Source of the DNA: Myxococcales bacterium
GTDB lineage: Bacteria > Myxococcota_A > Polyangia > Nannocystales > Nannocystaceae
DNA: 64,000 bases
Direction of reading: 5' to 3'
Assembly (NCBI GenBank): GCA_020633295.1
Contig: JACKDW010000005.1
Span: forward strand, 558,001-622,000
Positions 41,714-52,499 of this stretch are shown here, one piece after another. The notes beneath the pieces were generated by a model. It made no database searches. It was not told the DNA's origin and was given only the letters and a program-made list of their open reading frames with translations. The first letter of the stretch is position 1. Each line of letters starts with the position of its first letter. Made by a program: the position numbers and the translations under genes.

Positions 41714-44700
41714 ATGCCAGCAGCCACGCCGACCCCCAATTTCTCCACGGCTCGCCCGGACCGCTCGGCGCGCGCTGGATCTGATCTGAGACGTCTCGCG
41801 GGTGCGCGTACCCCGAGATCGCTCGTCTTCGGCGCCCTGCTGCTCGCGGCCGCCTGCACCTCCGCGCCGAAGGACGCCGACTCGGCGGATCAGGCGACCG
41901 GGGAGACCGCGGCTGACGCGACGGGCCCAGACGCGAGCGCCGACGGCGACGCCCTCGCGACCTTGCACGCGGTGCTCGGCAGCGGCGGCATCCGAACGCC
42001 CGAACTCCCAGAGGGCGCGTACCTCGGTCAGGGCGCCACCCTCCGCGCCGGTCAGACGCTCGAGGTCCCGCCCGGCGCCATGGCCGAGCTGCAGCTCAAG
42101 AGCGGCGCCACCCTGCGGCTCAACGAGAACACCCAGCTGCGCATGCCCGCCAGCGCCAGCGACTGGCGCTTTCGGCTCGACCGCGGCGAGCTCGTCGCGC
42201 TCGTCCCCGTCGGCCAGGGGCCCATCGGCGTCGAGGTCTCGGACGACGAATGGCTCGAGGTCCACTCGGGCGAGGCGCGGACGCTCGCGCGCCCGGGCGA
42301 GCGCGCGCACGACGTCGTCTACGGCGTGTCGCGGCTCTATCGCGGCGCCGACGTCATCGCTCTCGGGCCCGGCAGCCACGTCGACAGCGCCCGCGCCGAC
42401 GTCACCGCGCCCAGGGCCAAGGGCACCGAGACGATCGTCGCCGAGGTGAGCCTCGCGCCGCTCGAGGCGACCGAGTGGTCGCGGCAATTCGAGACCGCCG
42501 GCCGCATGCTCGACGCCGTGCCCGCGGGCGTCGGCAGCCTGACCGCCCGGCGCGCGGGCAGCTCGGTCCAGCGGCAGACGCTCGAGCTCGTCGATCACAA
42601 GGTCAACGTCGCCATCTCCGGGCGGATCGCCCACACCGAGATCGAGCAGACGTTCTTCAACACGGCGCCAGCTGTCCTCGAGGGCACCTACCGCTTCCCG
42701 CTGCCGACCGACGCCTCGATCTCCGGGCTCGACCTGCTCGTCGGGAACCGCTGGATGGAGGCCGCGATGGTCGAGAAGAGCCGCGCGCAGCGGATCTTTA
42801 AGTCGATCGTCGACGCCACGATCCCGCGCGACCCGGCGCTCCTGCACTGGGAGCAGGGCAACATCTTCAAGCTCAAGATCTTCCCGATCCCCGGCCGCGG
42901 CGAGCGCTCGATCCGGCTCTCGTACACCCAGGTGCTCGACTCCGTCGGCGACACGCTGCGCTACCGCTACCCCATGGGCGGCGCCAGCGGCGGCGTCGCC
43001 GGCGACGCCATCGGCAACTTCGAGTTCACCGTCACCGTCGATCGCCGCGACCTCCCGCCTGGCTCCGAGGAAGCGCTGGTCTCGCCCATGCTCGCGCTCG
43101 ACCGCTCGCAGCAAGGCGATCGCATCCAGCTGCACACGCGCAAGCACAACTTCCGCCCGACCCACGACCTCGGCGTCGACATCCCGCTGCCGACCGAGGA
43201 GCGGCGACTGCACGCCGAGACCCACCTCGACCGCGACGGCCAGGCCTACTTCATGGTCGCCATGACGCCGACGCTCGAGGGCCTGCGCGCCCGCGCGAGC
43301 GACCGCCCCGTCGACGTCGTGTTCGTGATCGACCGCAGCCACTCGACCACGCCCGAGCTCTGGGCCGTCGCGCGCAGCCTCGTGGGCGCGCTCAGCGAGA
43401 GCCTCGGCGACCGCGACCGCGTCGCCGCGCTCGCCTGCGACAGCGCCTGCGACGAGTCCCCCGGCGGCCTCGCGCCGCGCTCGCGCGAGCAGCTCGCCGC
43501 GCTCGACAGCTTCCTCGAGGGACAGCAGCTCGCCGGCGCGAGCGACCTCGGCGGCATGCTGCGCGAGGGCGCGCGAACGCTGCAGGCCGCCCCGAGCGCG
43601 GCGCCTGGCGGCGGCCCCGAGCGCGAGCGCGTCGTCGTCTACCTCGGCGACGGCAACCCGACCGCCGGAGAGCTGCGCGCCGACGCGCTGCTCACCCAGC
43701 TCGCCGGCGACTTCGGGCCCGGGGGCGCGCAGCTGCAGCTCGTCGCCCTCGGCGCGCGCTCGGACCTCCTCGTGCTCGAGGCGCTCGCGCGCGAGCTCGG
43801 CGGCGACCTCGTGCAGGCCGACGCCCGCGACGACTTCGGCGGGCTCGTCCGCGAGCTGCGAGCGCGCGCCGCGATCCCCTCGGTCCGCGACCTCGAGCTC
43901 GACCTGCCGGACGGCATGGTCCAGGTCCACCCCAAGCGGCTCGCCGCCATCCGCCCCGGCGAGACCATCACGCTCACCGGCAAGCTCTCGCAGCCCGTGC
44001 GCGGCGACGTCACGCTGCGCGCGCGCGGGCCCGACGGCGTGCGCGTCGAGGAGCGCTTCAACGTCCAGCTCGAGGCGGCGGTCGACGGCACGAGCGGTCG
44101 CCACGCTCACCTCCCGCGGACCTGGGCGCGCGAGGAGATCGACTTCCTCACCGCCACCCAGGGCGACGCGGGCAAGCGCGACATCGTCGCGCTCTCGACC
44201 GAGTACACCGTGCTCTCGCGCTACACCGCGCTCATCGCCCTCGAGAACGACGCGATGTACCGCGAGTTCAACGTCGTGCGGAAGCGTGGCCGAAAGGACA
44301 CGTGGGACGGCCGGCTCGAGAACCGCGACTCGGCGGCGCCCTCGACCATCGCGCCCACCGAGACCGCCTCCTCCGCGAGCCCGAGCGTCCCGCTCGGCGG
44401 CGCGCCGCTGCCCGACGCCTCCCCGCCCCCGCCCGCCCGGGAGGCCAAGAGCGAGGAGGCTGAGCCCGAGGAGGCCGAGGCGAGCGCCGACGAGGCCGCC
44501 GAGAAGCTCGACGCGAAGAGCTTCGACGAGGGCGGCGCCAGCCGTGACCCCGCGCCGCCTCCCAGCGCGAAGGACGACGCGCCGAGCTTCTCGCCGCCAC
44601 GGCTCGAGGACGCCGACAACGACGCGAGCGGCGACGACGAAGCGGACGCGCTCGACCGCTTCGAGGTCGAGCTCGGCGAGGACTTCGAAGGCGAGCCGCA

Positions 44701-45808
44701 GGCCCCCGCGACCACGAAGGCCCCGGCGCCGAAGTCGACGAAGAAGATGAAGAAGAAAGCGTCCTCGGGATCGGCGAAGCCCTCGGCGCCGTCCCGCGAC
44801 GGCTCGCTCAGCAACCCCTTCGACAGCGGCTGGGGCCCTGGCGGCTCGTCCGGCGGCGGCTCGAGCTCCGGCTGGGCCGGCGGCAAGAAGAAGTGGCGCC
44901 CCCGTCGTCCGCAGCTCGTCGCCAGCCGGGCCTCGGCCCCCTCGTCGCGCACCCGCGATCGCGTCGACGACCTGCGACGCCGACGAGACGCCGCGCCGAC
45001 CAACCGCAGCGCGCACCTCCAGCTCGTCCGCGCGGCCGCCCGCGCCGGCGCGCCCGAGACGCTGCAGTTCGCCCAGGCTTGGTCCAAGGCCGACCCCGAC
45101 TACGCCCCCGCGATGATCGCCCTCGCCGATCAGCTCGCGGCCCACGGCGACACGCTCGCGCCCCGCGTCTACGGCTCCGCCGTCGAGCTGCGCCCCTTCG
45201 ATCGCACGCTGCAGGACCGCGTCGCCAGCGGCTACGAGAGCAAGGGAGATCTCGAGCGAGCGTGCGCGCACCGACGCGCGCTCACCAGCATCGCGCCGAC
45301 CCGCGGCGACTACCACGCCGAGCTCGCGCGCTGCCTCGCGCGCGTCGGGCAGCTCGACGACGCCCGCGAGGCCGCGCGTCGCGGGCTCGAGAAAGCCACG
45401 CGGGACCAGAGCAAGCTCCGCTCGCTCGAGCGCCAGCTCAGCCAGGTCGTCGTCGACCGCAGCGCGCTCGAGGGCGGCGATCGCCTGCACAGCGGTCCGC
45501 AGCTCAAGGCCAAGCTCACGTGGAACGGCGCCGCCGACCTCGACATCGCGCTCGTCGACAGCCGCGGCCGCCGGCTCTCGGCCATGTACCCCAAGAGCGT
45601 CCGCGTGCGCGAGGAGGACGGCGAGGAGACGCTGACGATCGCCAAGGTCTCGAGCAAGGTCTTCGTCGAGGTCTCGCGTCACGATCAGGGCGCCGCGCCC
45701 GTCACCGCGCGCCTGACGGTCACCGCCGGCGGTCGCTCCCGCAGCTTTGACATCACCGTAGGACGCGACAGCCAGCGCGTCGCCGCCGTCGACTGGAAGC
45801 TGCGCTGA
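41714..45808 (+). CDS. Giant lipoprotein: FecR-like, VIT, VWA, TPR domains
   Basis: The 1364-residue product has an N-terminal signal region with lipobox LLLAAAC (about 42-48). A FecR-like segment at about 90-190 contains LQLKSGATLRLNENTQLRM. A VIT domain at about 280-410 contains ISGRIAHTEIEQTFFNT and TYRFPLPTDASISGLDLLVG. A VWA domain at about 530-720 begins VVFVIDRSHSTT, with an intact MIDAS DxSxS. A Glu/Ala/Pro and Gly/Ser-rich linker leads to TPR-like repeats at about 1090-1240. A final beta domain contains LTWNGAADLDIALVDSRGR. VIT-VWA proteins resemble inter-alpha-trypsin inhibitor heavy chains and mediate metal-dependent binding. ATG 41714 is chosen; TTG 41681 is possible. The very long antisense frame here is a shadow. 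Confidence 0.87.
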   Translation: MPAATPTPNFSTARPDRSARAGSDLRRLAGARTPRSLVFGALLLAAACTSAPKDADSADQATGETAADATGPDASADGDALATLHAVLGSGGIRTPELPEGAYLGQGATLRAGQTLEVPPGAMAELQLKSGATLRLNENTQLRMPASASDWRFRLDRGELVALVPVGQGPIGVEVSDDEWLEVHSGEARTLARPGERAHDVVYGVSRLYRGADVIALGPGSHVDSARADVTAPRAKGTETIVAEVSLAPLEATEWSRQFETAGRMLDAVPAGVGSLTARRAGSSVQRQTLELVDHKVNVAISGRIAHTEIEQTFFNTAPAVLEGTYRFPLPTDASISGLDLLVGNRWMEAAMVEKSRAQRIFKSIVDATIPRDPALLHWEQGNIFKLKIFPIPGRGERSIRLSYTQVLDSVGDTLRYRYPMGGASGGVAGDAIGNFEFTVTVDRRDLPPGSEEALVSPMLALDRSQQGDRIQLHTRKHNFRPTHDLGVDIPLPTEERRLHAETHLDRDGQAYFMVAMTPTLEGLRARASDRPVDVVFVIDRSHSTTPELWAVARSLVGALSESLGDRDRVAALACDSACDESPGGLAPRSREQLAALDSFLEGQQLAGASDLGGMLREGARTLQAAPSAAPGGGPERERVVVYLGDGNPTAGELRADALLTQLAGDFGPGGAQLQLVALGARSDLLVLEALARELGGDLVQADARDDFGGLVRELRARAAIPSVRDLELDLPDGMVQVHPKRLAAIRPGETITLTGKLSQPVRGDVTLRARGPDGVRVEERFNVQLEAAVDGTSGRHAHLPRTWAREEIDFLTATQGDAGKRDIVALSTEYTVLSRYTALIALENDAMYREFNVVRKRGRKDTWDGRLENRDSAAPSTIAPTETASSASPSVPLGGAPLPDASPPPPAREAKSEEAEPEEAEASADEAAEKLDAKSFDEGGASRDPAPPPSAKDDAPSFSPPRLEDADNDASGDDEADALDRFEVELGEDFEGEPQAPATTKAPAPKSTKKMKKKASSGSAKPSAPSRDGSLSNPFDSGWGPGGSSGGGSSSGWAGGKKKWRPRRPQLVASRASAPSSRTRDRVDDLRRRRDAAPTNRSAHLQLVRAAARAGAPETLQFAQAWSKADPDYAPAMIALADQLAAHGDTLAPRVYGSAVELRPFDRTLQDRVASGYESKGDLERACAHRRALTSIAPTRGDYHAELARCLARVGQLDDAREAARRGLEKATRDQSKLRSLERQLSQVVVDRSALEGGDRLHSGPQLKAKLTWNGAADLDIALVDSRGRRLSAMYPKSVRVREEDGEETLTIAKVSSKVFVEVSRHDQGAAPVTARLTVTAGGRSRSFDITVGRDSQRVAAVDWKLR

Positions 45809-45814
45809 CGCGGC

Positions 45815-45866
45815 GCGTGATCGCGTGACCGCGTGATCGCGTGACCGCGCGACGCGTGATCACGCG
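45815..45866. repeat. Alternating 8-bp repeats ending in a palindrome
   Basis: Four 8-bp units (GCGTGATC/GCGTGACC alternating) start seven bases after the giant lipoprotein gene. They are followed by GCGCGAC and the perfect palindrome GCGTGATCACGC (45854-45865). It could fold as a terminator or be a protein site. The rest of the 294-base gap to the next gene shows nothing definite. Confidence 0.6.
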
Positions 45867-46102
45867 CCGCCGCGCGACCACGTCACACCACGCGACGCGA
45901 CATCGACGAAGTGCGCGCGCGTGAGTTCCATCGTCGCGCGGACGCGCCGCTCGCTCCTGGAGCGATCCGCGACGCGCGCTGACGTCTCTCTCGCACGCGA
46001 TTCCGTGGTTTTCGCACCGCGTGCGCAGCGGCCAGCGAGCCGGCTTGTGCGCCCCTGCGGCCCTTGGAGGCCCATTCGCGGCGTGCTACTGGTCTCTGCG
46101 CC

Positions 46103-47890
46103 GTGAGCAACCCGAGCCCTCCCCGCGCCGCACTGCCCACTCAGCCGCCCGTTCCGTTCACGGGTGTGGACCTCCTGCGCAACCCGTCGCAGGAGCAGCT
46201 CCGGTCGCTCGCGCTCGCGCACACGCCGTACTGCAGCGAGACCGCGCTGGGGAACATCAACAAGATCGCGCGCAACAAGGCGCGCATGGCCGCGTTCACC
46301 TACATCATCGATCGCGAGGGTGAGCCCGAGGTCTACTCGCACAAGACCATCGACCCCGAGCGCGCCGCCGCGCTGATCGCCAGCCAGGCTGAGTACGTGC
46401 GCCGCCAGGGCGCCTTGATCGCGATCGAGGCCTACGTCGGCCTCGGCCCGCGCGCGGTGCCGGTGCAGTGGCTGTACACGCGCGAGGCCGCCAACATCGC
46501 CGGGATGCAGCAGATCCTGTCGTTCCCGCGCGACCAGGTCGAGACCCCCGAGCAGCTCGCCGCGCCGTTTCAGCCGGCGTTTCGCCTGGTCTACACGCCC
46601 GACCACTTCGTCGACATGCCCGGGCGCCAGGCGATCATCGTCGACCTCGACAACTACGTCACCTACATCATGGGCCCCGACTACTTCGGGGAGAGCAAGA
46701 AGGGCGCCCTGCGCATGCTCGCGGCGCTCATCTACAAGCGCGGCGGCCTCGTCATGCACGCCGGCGCCAAGGCCATTCACCACGGCGGCCGCGACCTCAC
46801 CATGGGCATCCTCGGGCTCAGCGGGACCGGCAAGACGACCACGACCTTCAGCAAGCAGGGCGAGCTCACGCGACCGATCCAGGACGACATGATCGCGCTC
46901 TGGCCGGGCGGCGAGGTCTCCGTGACCGAGAACGGCTGCTTCGCCAAGACCTTCGGCCTGACCGAAGAGGCAGAGCCCGTGATCTACCGCGGGACCACCA
47001 GCCCGTCCGCGTGGATCGAGAACGTCTACGTCGACGAGCGCGGCCAGCCCGACTTCTTCAAGCGTCTGCTCGCGCCCGCCGAGGTCGCCCGCCTGCGCGA
47101 CGTCCTCGTCGGCACCGGCGCCCCGGCGACCAACGTCGACGCCTACATCCGCGGCGACGTAGCGCCCGACGCGATCGTCGAGGACGGCATCCCCAAGGAC
47201 GGCTGGGACTTCGTGGCCTGGACCGAGAACGGCCGCTCCATCATCCCGATGCGCGCCGTCGAGAACGCCGCCGACCTGCACGACATCGCGCCGCTGCACT
47301 CGCTCGGCATCCTCAACCGCGACGAGGGCCGCGACGCCGCGACGCCCGGCATCGTCCGCTTCAGCAGCCCCGAGCAGGCCGCCGGCTACCTCATGCTCGG
47401 CGAGACCTCCAAGACCTCGGCCGCCGGCAAGGATCGCGGCAAGACGCGCTCCCCCTTCACGCAGCCGTTCTTCCCGCTCGCGCACAGCCGTCAGGCCGCG
47501 CGCTTCTCCGAGCTCGCCGCGACCTTCTCCGACACCACCATGTGGCTGATGAACACCGGCTACGTCGGCGGCGACGCCAAGGACGTCGACGCCCGCAAGG
47601 TCAAGATCCGCCACTCGTCGGCCATGCTCGAGGCGCTGATCTCTGGCCGCGTCGTCTGGACCGTCGACCCCGACTTCGGCTACGAGGTCGTCGACCTCGA
47701 CGCGCCCGAGAACGCCGCGCTGCTCGAGCGGGTGCCCGCCGAGCTGCTGAGACCCCGCGTCCTGTTCGAACGGCAAGGTCGGACCGACGAGTACCGGCGC
47801 TGGGTCGAGACCATGCACGCCGAGCGTCGCGCGTTCCTCGAGCGCTACTCCGTGCCCGCCGCGATCATCGACGCGGTCGTCCGCGCCTGA
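46103..47890 (+). CDS. Phosphoenolpyruvate carboxykinase (ATP)-family protein
   Basis: The 595-residue protein carries the PEPCK kinase-1a loop GILGLSGTGKTTTTF and the kinase-2-like DDMIALWPGGEVSVTENGCFAKTFGLTEEAEPVIY, which corresponds to the PEPCK GGCYAKTIxLSxEAEPxIY segment. It also has MWLMNTGYVGGDAKDVDARKVKIRHSSAMLEAL near the end. The ATP-dependent enzyme converts oxaloacetate to PEP. It is about 60 residues longer than usual, and the Asp of the usual GDDEHGW region appears as QDDMIALW, so canonical activity is probable but not certain. GTG 46103 is chosen by homology length; TTG 46064 is an alternative. No other gluconeogenic gene is adjacent. Confidence 0.8.
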   Translation: MSNPSPPRAALPTQPPVPFTGVDLLRNPSQEQLRSLALAHTPYCSETALGNINKIARNKARMAAFTYIIDREGEPEVYSHKTIDPERAAALIASQAEYVRRQGALIAIEAYVGLGPRAVPVQWLYTREAANIAGMQQILSFPRDQVETPEQLAAPFQPAFRLVYTPDHFVDMPGRQAIIVDLDNYVTYIMGPDYFGESKKGALRMLAALIYKRGGLVMHAGAKAIHHGGRDLTMGILGLSGTGKTTTTFSKQGELTRPIQDDMIALWPGGEVSVTENGCFAKTFGLTEEAEPVIYRGTTSPSAWIENVYVDERGQPDFFKRLLAPAEVARLRDVLVGTGAPATNVDAYIRGDVAPDAIVEDGIPKDGWDFVAWTENGRSIIPMRAVENAADLHDIAPLHSLGILNRDEGRDAATPGIVRFSSPEQAAGYLMLGETSKTSAAGKDRGKTRSPFTQPFFPLAHSRQAARFSELAATFSDTTMWLMNTGYVGGDAKDVDARKVKIRHSSAMLEALISGRVVWTVDPDFGYEVVDLDAPENAALLERVPAELLRPRVLFERQGRTDEYRRWVETMHAERRAFLERYSVPAAIIDAVVRA

Positions 47891-47962
47891 CGCGGCCTCC
47901 ATCGCCCCGGCGACCCCGCGCGAGGCCCTCTCTACGGCGTCCACGGCCGCGCGTCGCTCGAC

Positions 47963-48026
47963 TAATTACACGCCCGGTTAACTACACGCTCGATTAACTA
48001 CACGCCCGGTTAACTACACGCTCGAT
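47963..48026. repeat. AT-rich 16-bp alternating tandem repeat
   Basis: Four 16-bp units, TAACTACACGCCCGGT and TAACTACACGCTCGAT in alternation (a 32-bp period repeated twice, first unit with TAATTA), lie between the PEPCK-like gene and the Lgt-like gene. A decayed copy follows at about 48056-48076. The patch is AT-rich against a very GC-rich background. Each junction forms a short GGTTAACT or GATTAACT site. In the 411-base gap there is no gene. Binding sites or a promoter-related element are possible. Confidence 0.8.
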
Positions 48027-48301
48027 TAAAAAGCCCCCAGGTCGCGGCCGCGTCGCTATTTACACAGGCGGTTAATAAGCCAGGTGAACAGCGCGACCCC
48101 GGGCGCGCGCGTGACATCGACGTGACCCGCCGGCCATGCGCGAGACGATGCGCCCCACCCCCGTGACGCGCTGTGCAAGAGCGCACGCTCGCTCGGTCAC
48201 GGTTTGGTCAACAGGCTAGGCGAAGCAGGGCGCTCGATGTACGGTGGCCGCGGCGTACGTCCCGGGAGCAGCGCCCCGGACGAAGGGACGAAGATACGAC
48301 G

Positions 48302-49348
48302 ATGGCGAATGGCACTACCACCCAGTCGGCGGATGACGCGGGCGTCCTCGGGTTTATCCGCGACTTCCACAACAAGACGATCCTGCTGCGCGTCGGCGAC
48401 TGGATCTTCGTGACCTACGGCTTCGTCGCCGCGACCGCGTTCATGATCGGCTACTCGACCGCGCTCTGGTACGGCGAGGTCGTCGGCATGGACGCGCTCT
48501 CGCTCGCGCCCTTCTACCTGTTCTTCATGATCCCCTCGATCCTGCTGGTCTCACGCCTGACCAGCATCATGCTCGAGTGGCGACAGCTGTTTAAGAGCCC
48601 GCTGCAGACCCTCGTCAAGCCCGGCTACATGCTGCAGGGCGGCGTGTTCGGCGGCATCCTGGCGACCTGGGTCTACGCCAGCGTCACCGGCTCACCGATC
48701 CTGCCGATCCTCGACGCGCTCGGGTTTCTCATGCCGCTCGGCGAGGGCATCTGTCGCCTCGGCTGCTACGTCTACGGCTGCTGCTGGGGTAAGCCGACCG
48801 AGAGCAGCTTCGGCGTCGCCTACACCAGCCCGCACGCCAAGGTCGTGCGCTGCCGCCCCGAGCTGCGCGGCGTGAAGATCCACCCGGCGCAGATGTACGC
48901 GCTCACGGCTCACCTCATCCAGTTCACGATCTTCTACGCGCTGCTGCCCTACAAGATGTTCGACGGCATGTTCGCCGGCCTCTACCTGATCACGCACCCG
49001 ATCATCCGCGTCATCCTCGAGCGGTTCCGCCAGGACGACCGCGGCAAGCTCATCGGCCGCTGGACGCACACCAACCTCTACAGCGGCATCCAGGTGCTGC
49101 TCGGCGTCCTGTGCATCATCGTGGGCGCGTCGCTCGGCAACAACCTCCCGGTCAACATGCAGGCGCGCTTCATCGACACGATGACCAACTCCGCGCTGAT
49201 CCCCTACGTCGTCGGCACCTGGATCGTCGCCGCCATGGCGTTCGGCATGCACTACAAGAACGTCGGCTCCTGGGTCACCCAGGGCAGCGGCGGGACCGGG
49301 GCCCAGGTCGACGAGATGAGCATGGGCGCCTCGCAGCGCGACGAGTAG
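48302..49348 (+). CDS. Lgt-family membrane protein, atypical active site
   Basis: The 348-residue product has seven or more membrane segments and the Lgt fold signature. The central motif reads EGICRLGCYVYGCCWGKPTESSFGVAY, where canonical Lgt has GRxGNFxNGExxGR. The Asn is replaced by Cys and a GCCWG follows. The upstream HGG of Lgt appears as LQGGVFGG. Such Cys-containing Lgt relatives exist beside true Lgt in many genomes and may act on other prenyl or lipid substrates. HPAQMY and RxILERFRQDDRG in the second half match the family. ATG 48302 is used. Whether it acylates lipoproteins is doubtful despite the many lipoproteins around. Confidence 0.75.
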   Translation: MANGTTTQSADDAGVLGFIRDFHNKTILLRVGDWIFVTYGFVAATAFMIGYSTALWYGEVVGMDALSLAPFYLFFMIPSILLVSRLTSIMLEWRQLFKSPLQTLVKPGYMLQGGVFGGILATWVYASVTGSPILPILDALGFLMPLGEGICRLGCYVYGCCWGKPTESSFGVAYTSPHAKVVRCRPELRGVKIHPAQMYALTAHLIQFTIFYALLPYKMFDGMFAGLYLITHPIIRVILERFRQDDRGKLIGRWTHTNLYSGIQVLLGVLCIIVGASLGNNLPVNMQARFIDTMTNSALIPYVVGTWIVAAMAFGMHYKNVGSWVTQGSGGTGAQVDEMSMGASQRDE

Positions 49349-49488
49349 CCCGCCCGGGCGCCTTCGCGTTTAAGCCGCGGGCTCCACGGCCTGACGAGCG
49401 CGAAGGCGCACGCCCGACCGACGCTCGCGAGCCCGCGCCCGGAGCCCACGGTGGCAGCCCACGCGCGCGTCTGCTATCGAGCGACACC

Positions 49489-51183
<1,695 letters not shown>

Positions 51184-51444
51184 ACCTGTCCTTCTCGCCA
51201 TCTAAATCGAGTCGGCGGCTTGCGCGAGCCAGCGCCGTCGACTATCCTCCGGTCGATCCACGCCTTGGGAGCGCGCGAGATGACCTGTCACGAAGCACAT
51301 ACGCAACTCCGCCGCGGCGGCGCGCGTACGTCCGCATCGTGACACTTCCTCCGCGAAGCTCGCGAGCGCTCCTCAAGCACGATCACGCGCGTCAGGTCTC
51401 TTCGGCCGCGGCGGCTCCTCCCTGTAGCCCCCCGAAGACACCCC

Positions 51445-52299
51445 ATGCAATTCACCTTTGACGCCCCCTTCGAGCTCGTCAGCGAGCTCCCCTACCTCTG
51501 CGCCGCGCCGGGCGGGCGCGGCACCGCGCACGAGCAGCTCCCGCTGCTGCGCGCGCCGGTCTCCGGGCTCCCGCCCGGGCTCCACGGCCTCCTGGTCACC
51601 TCCGACCTCCAGGGCATCGCGCCGCTGCCCTCCCGCCTCGGCGAGACGTCGCTGCTCGGCGAGGCGCTCATCGAGCACCTCGAGACGCTCGTCGAGGCCG
51701 AGGTGATCCCGGATCTGCGAGACCTCGGCGCGCTCATCGCCGGCGACATGTTCTCGGGACCACGCGCGCGCAAGCGCGGCGCCACGGGCGACGTGATCCC
51801 GGTGTGGACGGCCTTCGCCCAGGCCTTTCACTGGGTCGCCGGCGTCGCCGGCAACCACGACCTGTTCCCGCAGGGCAAGGCCCAGCGCCTGCTCGAGCGC
51901 CGCACCCACACGCGCCGCCTCGACGGCGGCGTGTGGGAGATCGCCGGCCTCCGCGTCGGCGGCGTCTCCGGGATCATCGGCGGCAAGCGCAAGCCCAACC
52001 GCCACTCGCCGGAGCGCTTCGCGGAGCTCCTGACCCGCGTGCTGCGCCAGGACCCCGACATCGTCGTCCTGCACGCCGGGCCGCCGGGCGAGACCGCGAG
52101 CCAGCGCGGCGACGAGCGCGTCGCCGAGACGCTCGCCAAGCGGCCGCCGCCGCTCGTCGTCTGCGGACACTGCCACTGGGACGAGCCGCTCGCCGAGGTC
52201 TGCGGCACCACCGTCCTCAACGTCGACGCCCGCGCCGTGCTCCTCTGCCCCGCCACGGACGCCGCGGGCGGAGATCTCGCGGACGCGCCGGCGACGTGA
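51445..52299 (+). CDS. Calcineurin-like metallophosphoesterase
   Basis: The 284-residue protein has the ligand motifs VTSDLQG, IAGDMF, GVAGNHDLF, VLHAGPP and VCGHCHW in order, so the two-metal centre appears complete. It is small and lacks extra domains; the substrate is unknown. The start ATG 51445 follows 261 bases without another gene. A purine-rich repeat patch separates it from the tyrosine kinase gene on the same strand. Confidence 0.85.
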   Translation: MQFTFDAPFELVSELPYLCAAPGGRGTAHEQLPLLRAPVSGLPPGLHGLLVTSDLQGIAPLPSRLGETSLLGEALIEHLETLVEAEVIPDLRDLGALIAGDMFSGPRARKRGATGDVIPVWTAFAQAFHWVAGVAGNHDLFPQGKAQRLLERRTHTRRLDGGVWEIAGLRVGGVSGIIGGKRKPNRHSPERFAELLTRVLRQDPDIVVLHAGPPGETASQRGDERVAETLAKRPPPLVVCGHCHWDEPLAEVCGTTVLNVDARAVLLCPATDAAGGDLADAPAT

Positions 52300-52303
52300 G
52301 CTC

Positions 52304-52411
52304 GGAGGACGAGGAGGAGGACGAGGAGGAGGACGGGGGAGGAGGACGGGGAGGAGGACGAGGAGGAGGACGAGAGACGTCGACGGAGGTCGAACGAGGT
52401 CGAAGGAGGTC
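52304..52411. repeat. Purine-rich GGAGGACGAGGA repeat tract
   Basis: An imperfect repeat of GGAGGACGAGGA-like units changes into GGAGGTCGAAC-type units about 90 bases before the tyrosine-kinase start. The tract is almost pure purine on the plus strand for over 70 bases and could form unusual DNA structure. No coding signal is seen. Confidence 0.65.
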
Positions 52412-52499
52412 GCGCGCACACGAGCCATCGCGCGCCGCTGCCGGCCTGGACCACTTGCTTGGACATAATTGCCCGCCGGCCTAAGCTTATTGGACGCAC

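Noticed and set aside
41537..45682. 1381-codon open frame antisense to the giant VIT/VWA lipoprotein
   Set aside because: High GC keeps the opposite strand open. The plus-strand product has clear signal peptide, VIT and MIDAS motifs, while the antisense product is low-complexity Arg/Ala/Val/Gly.
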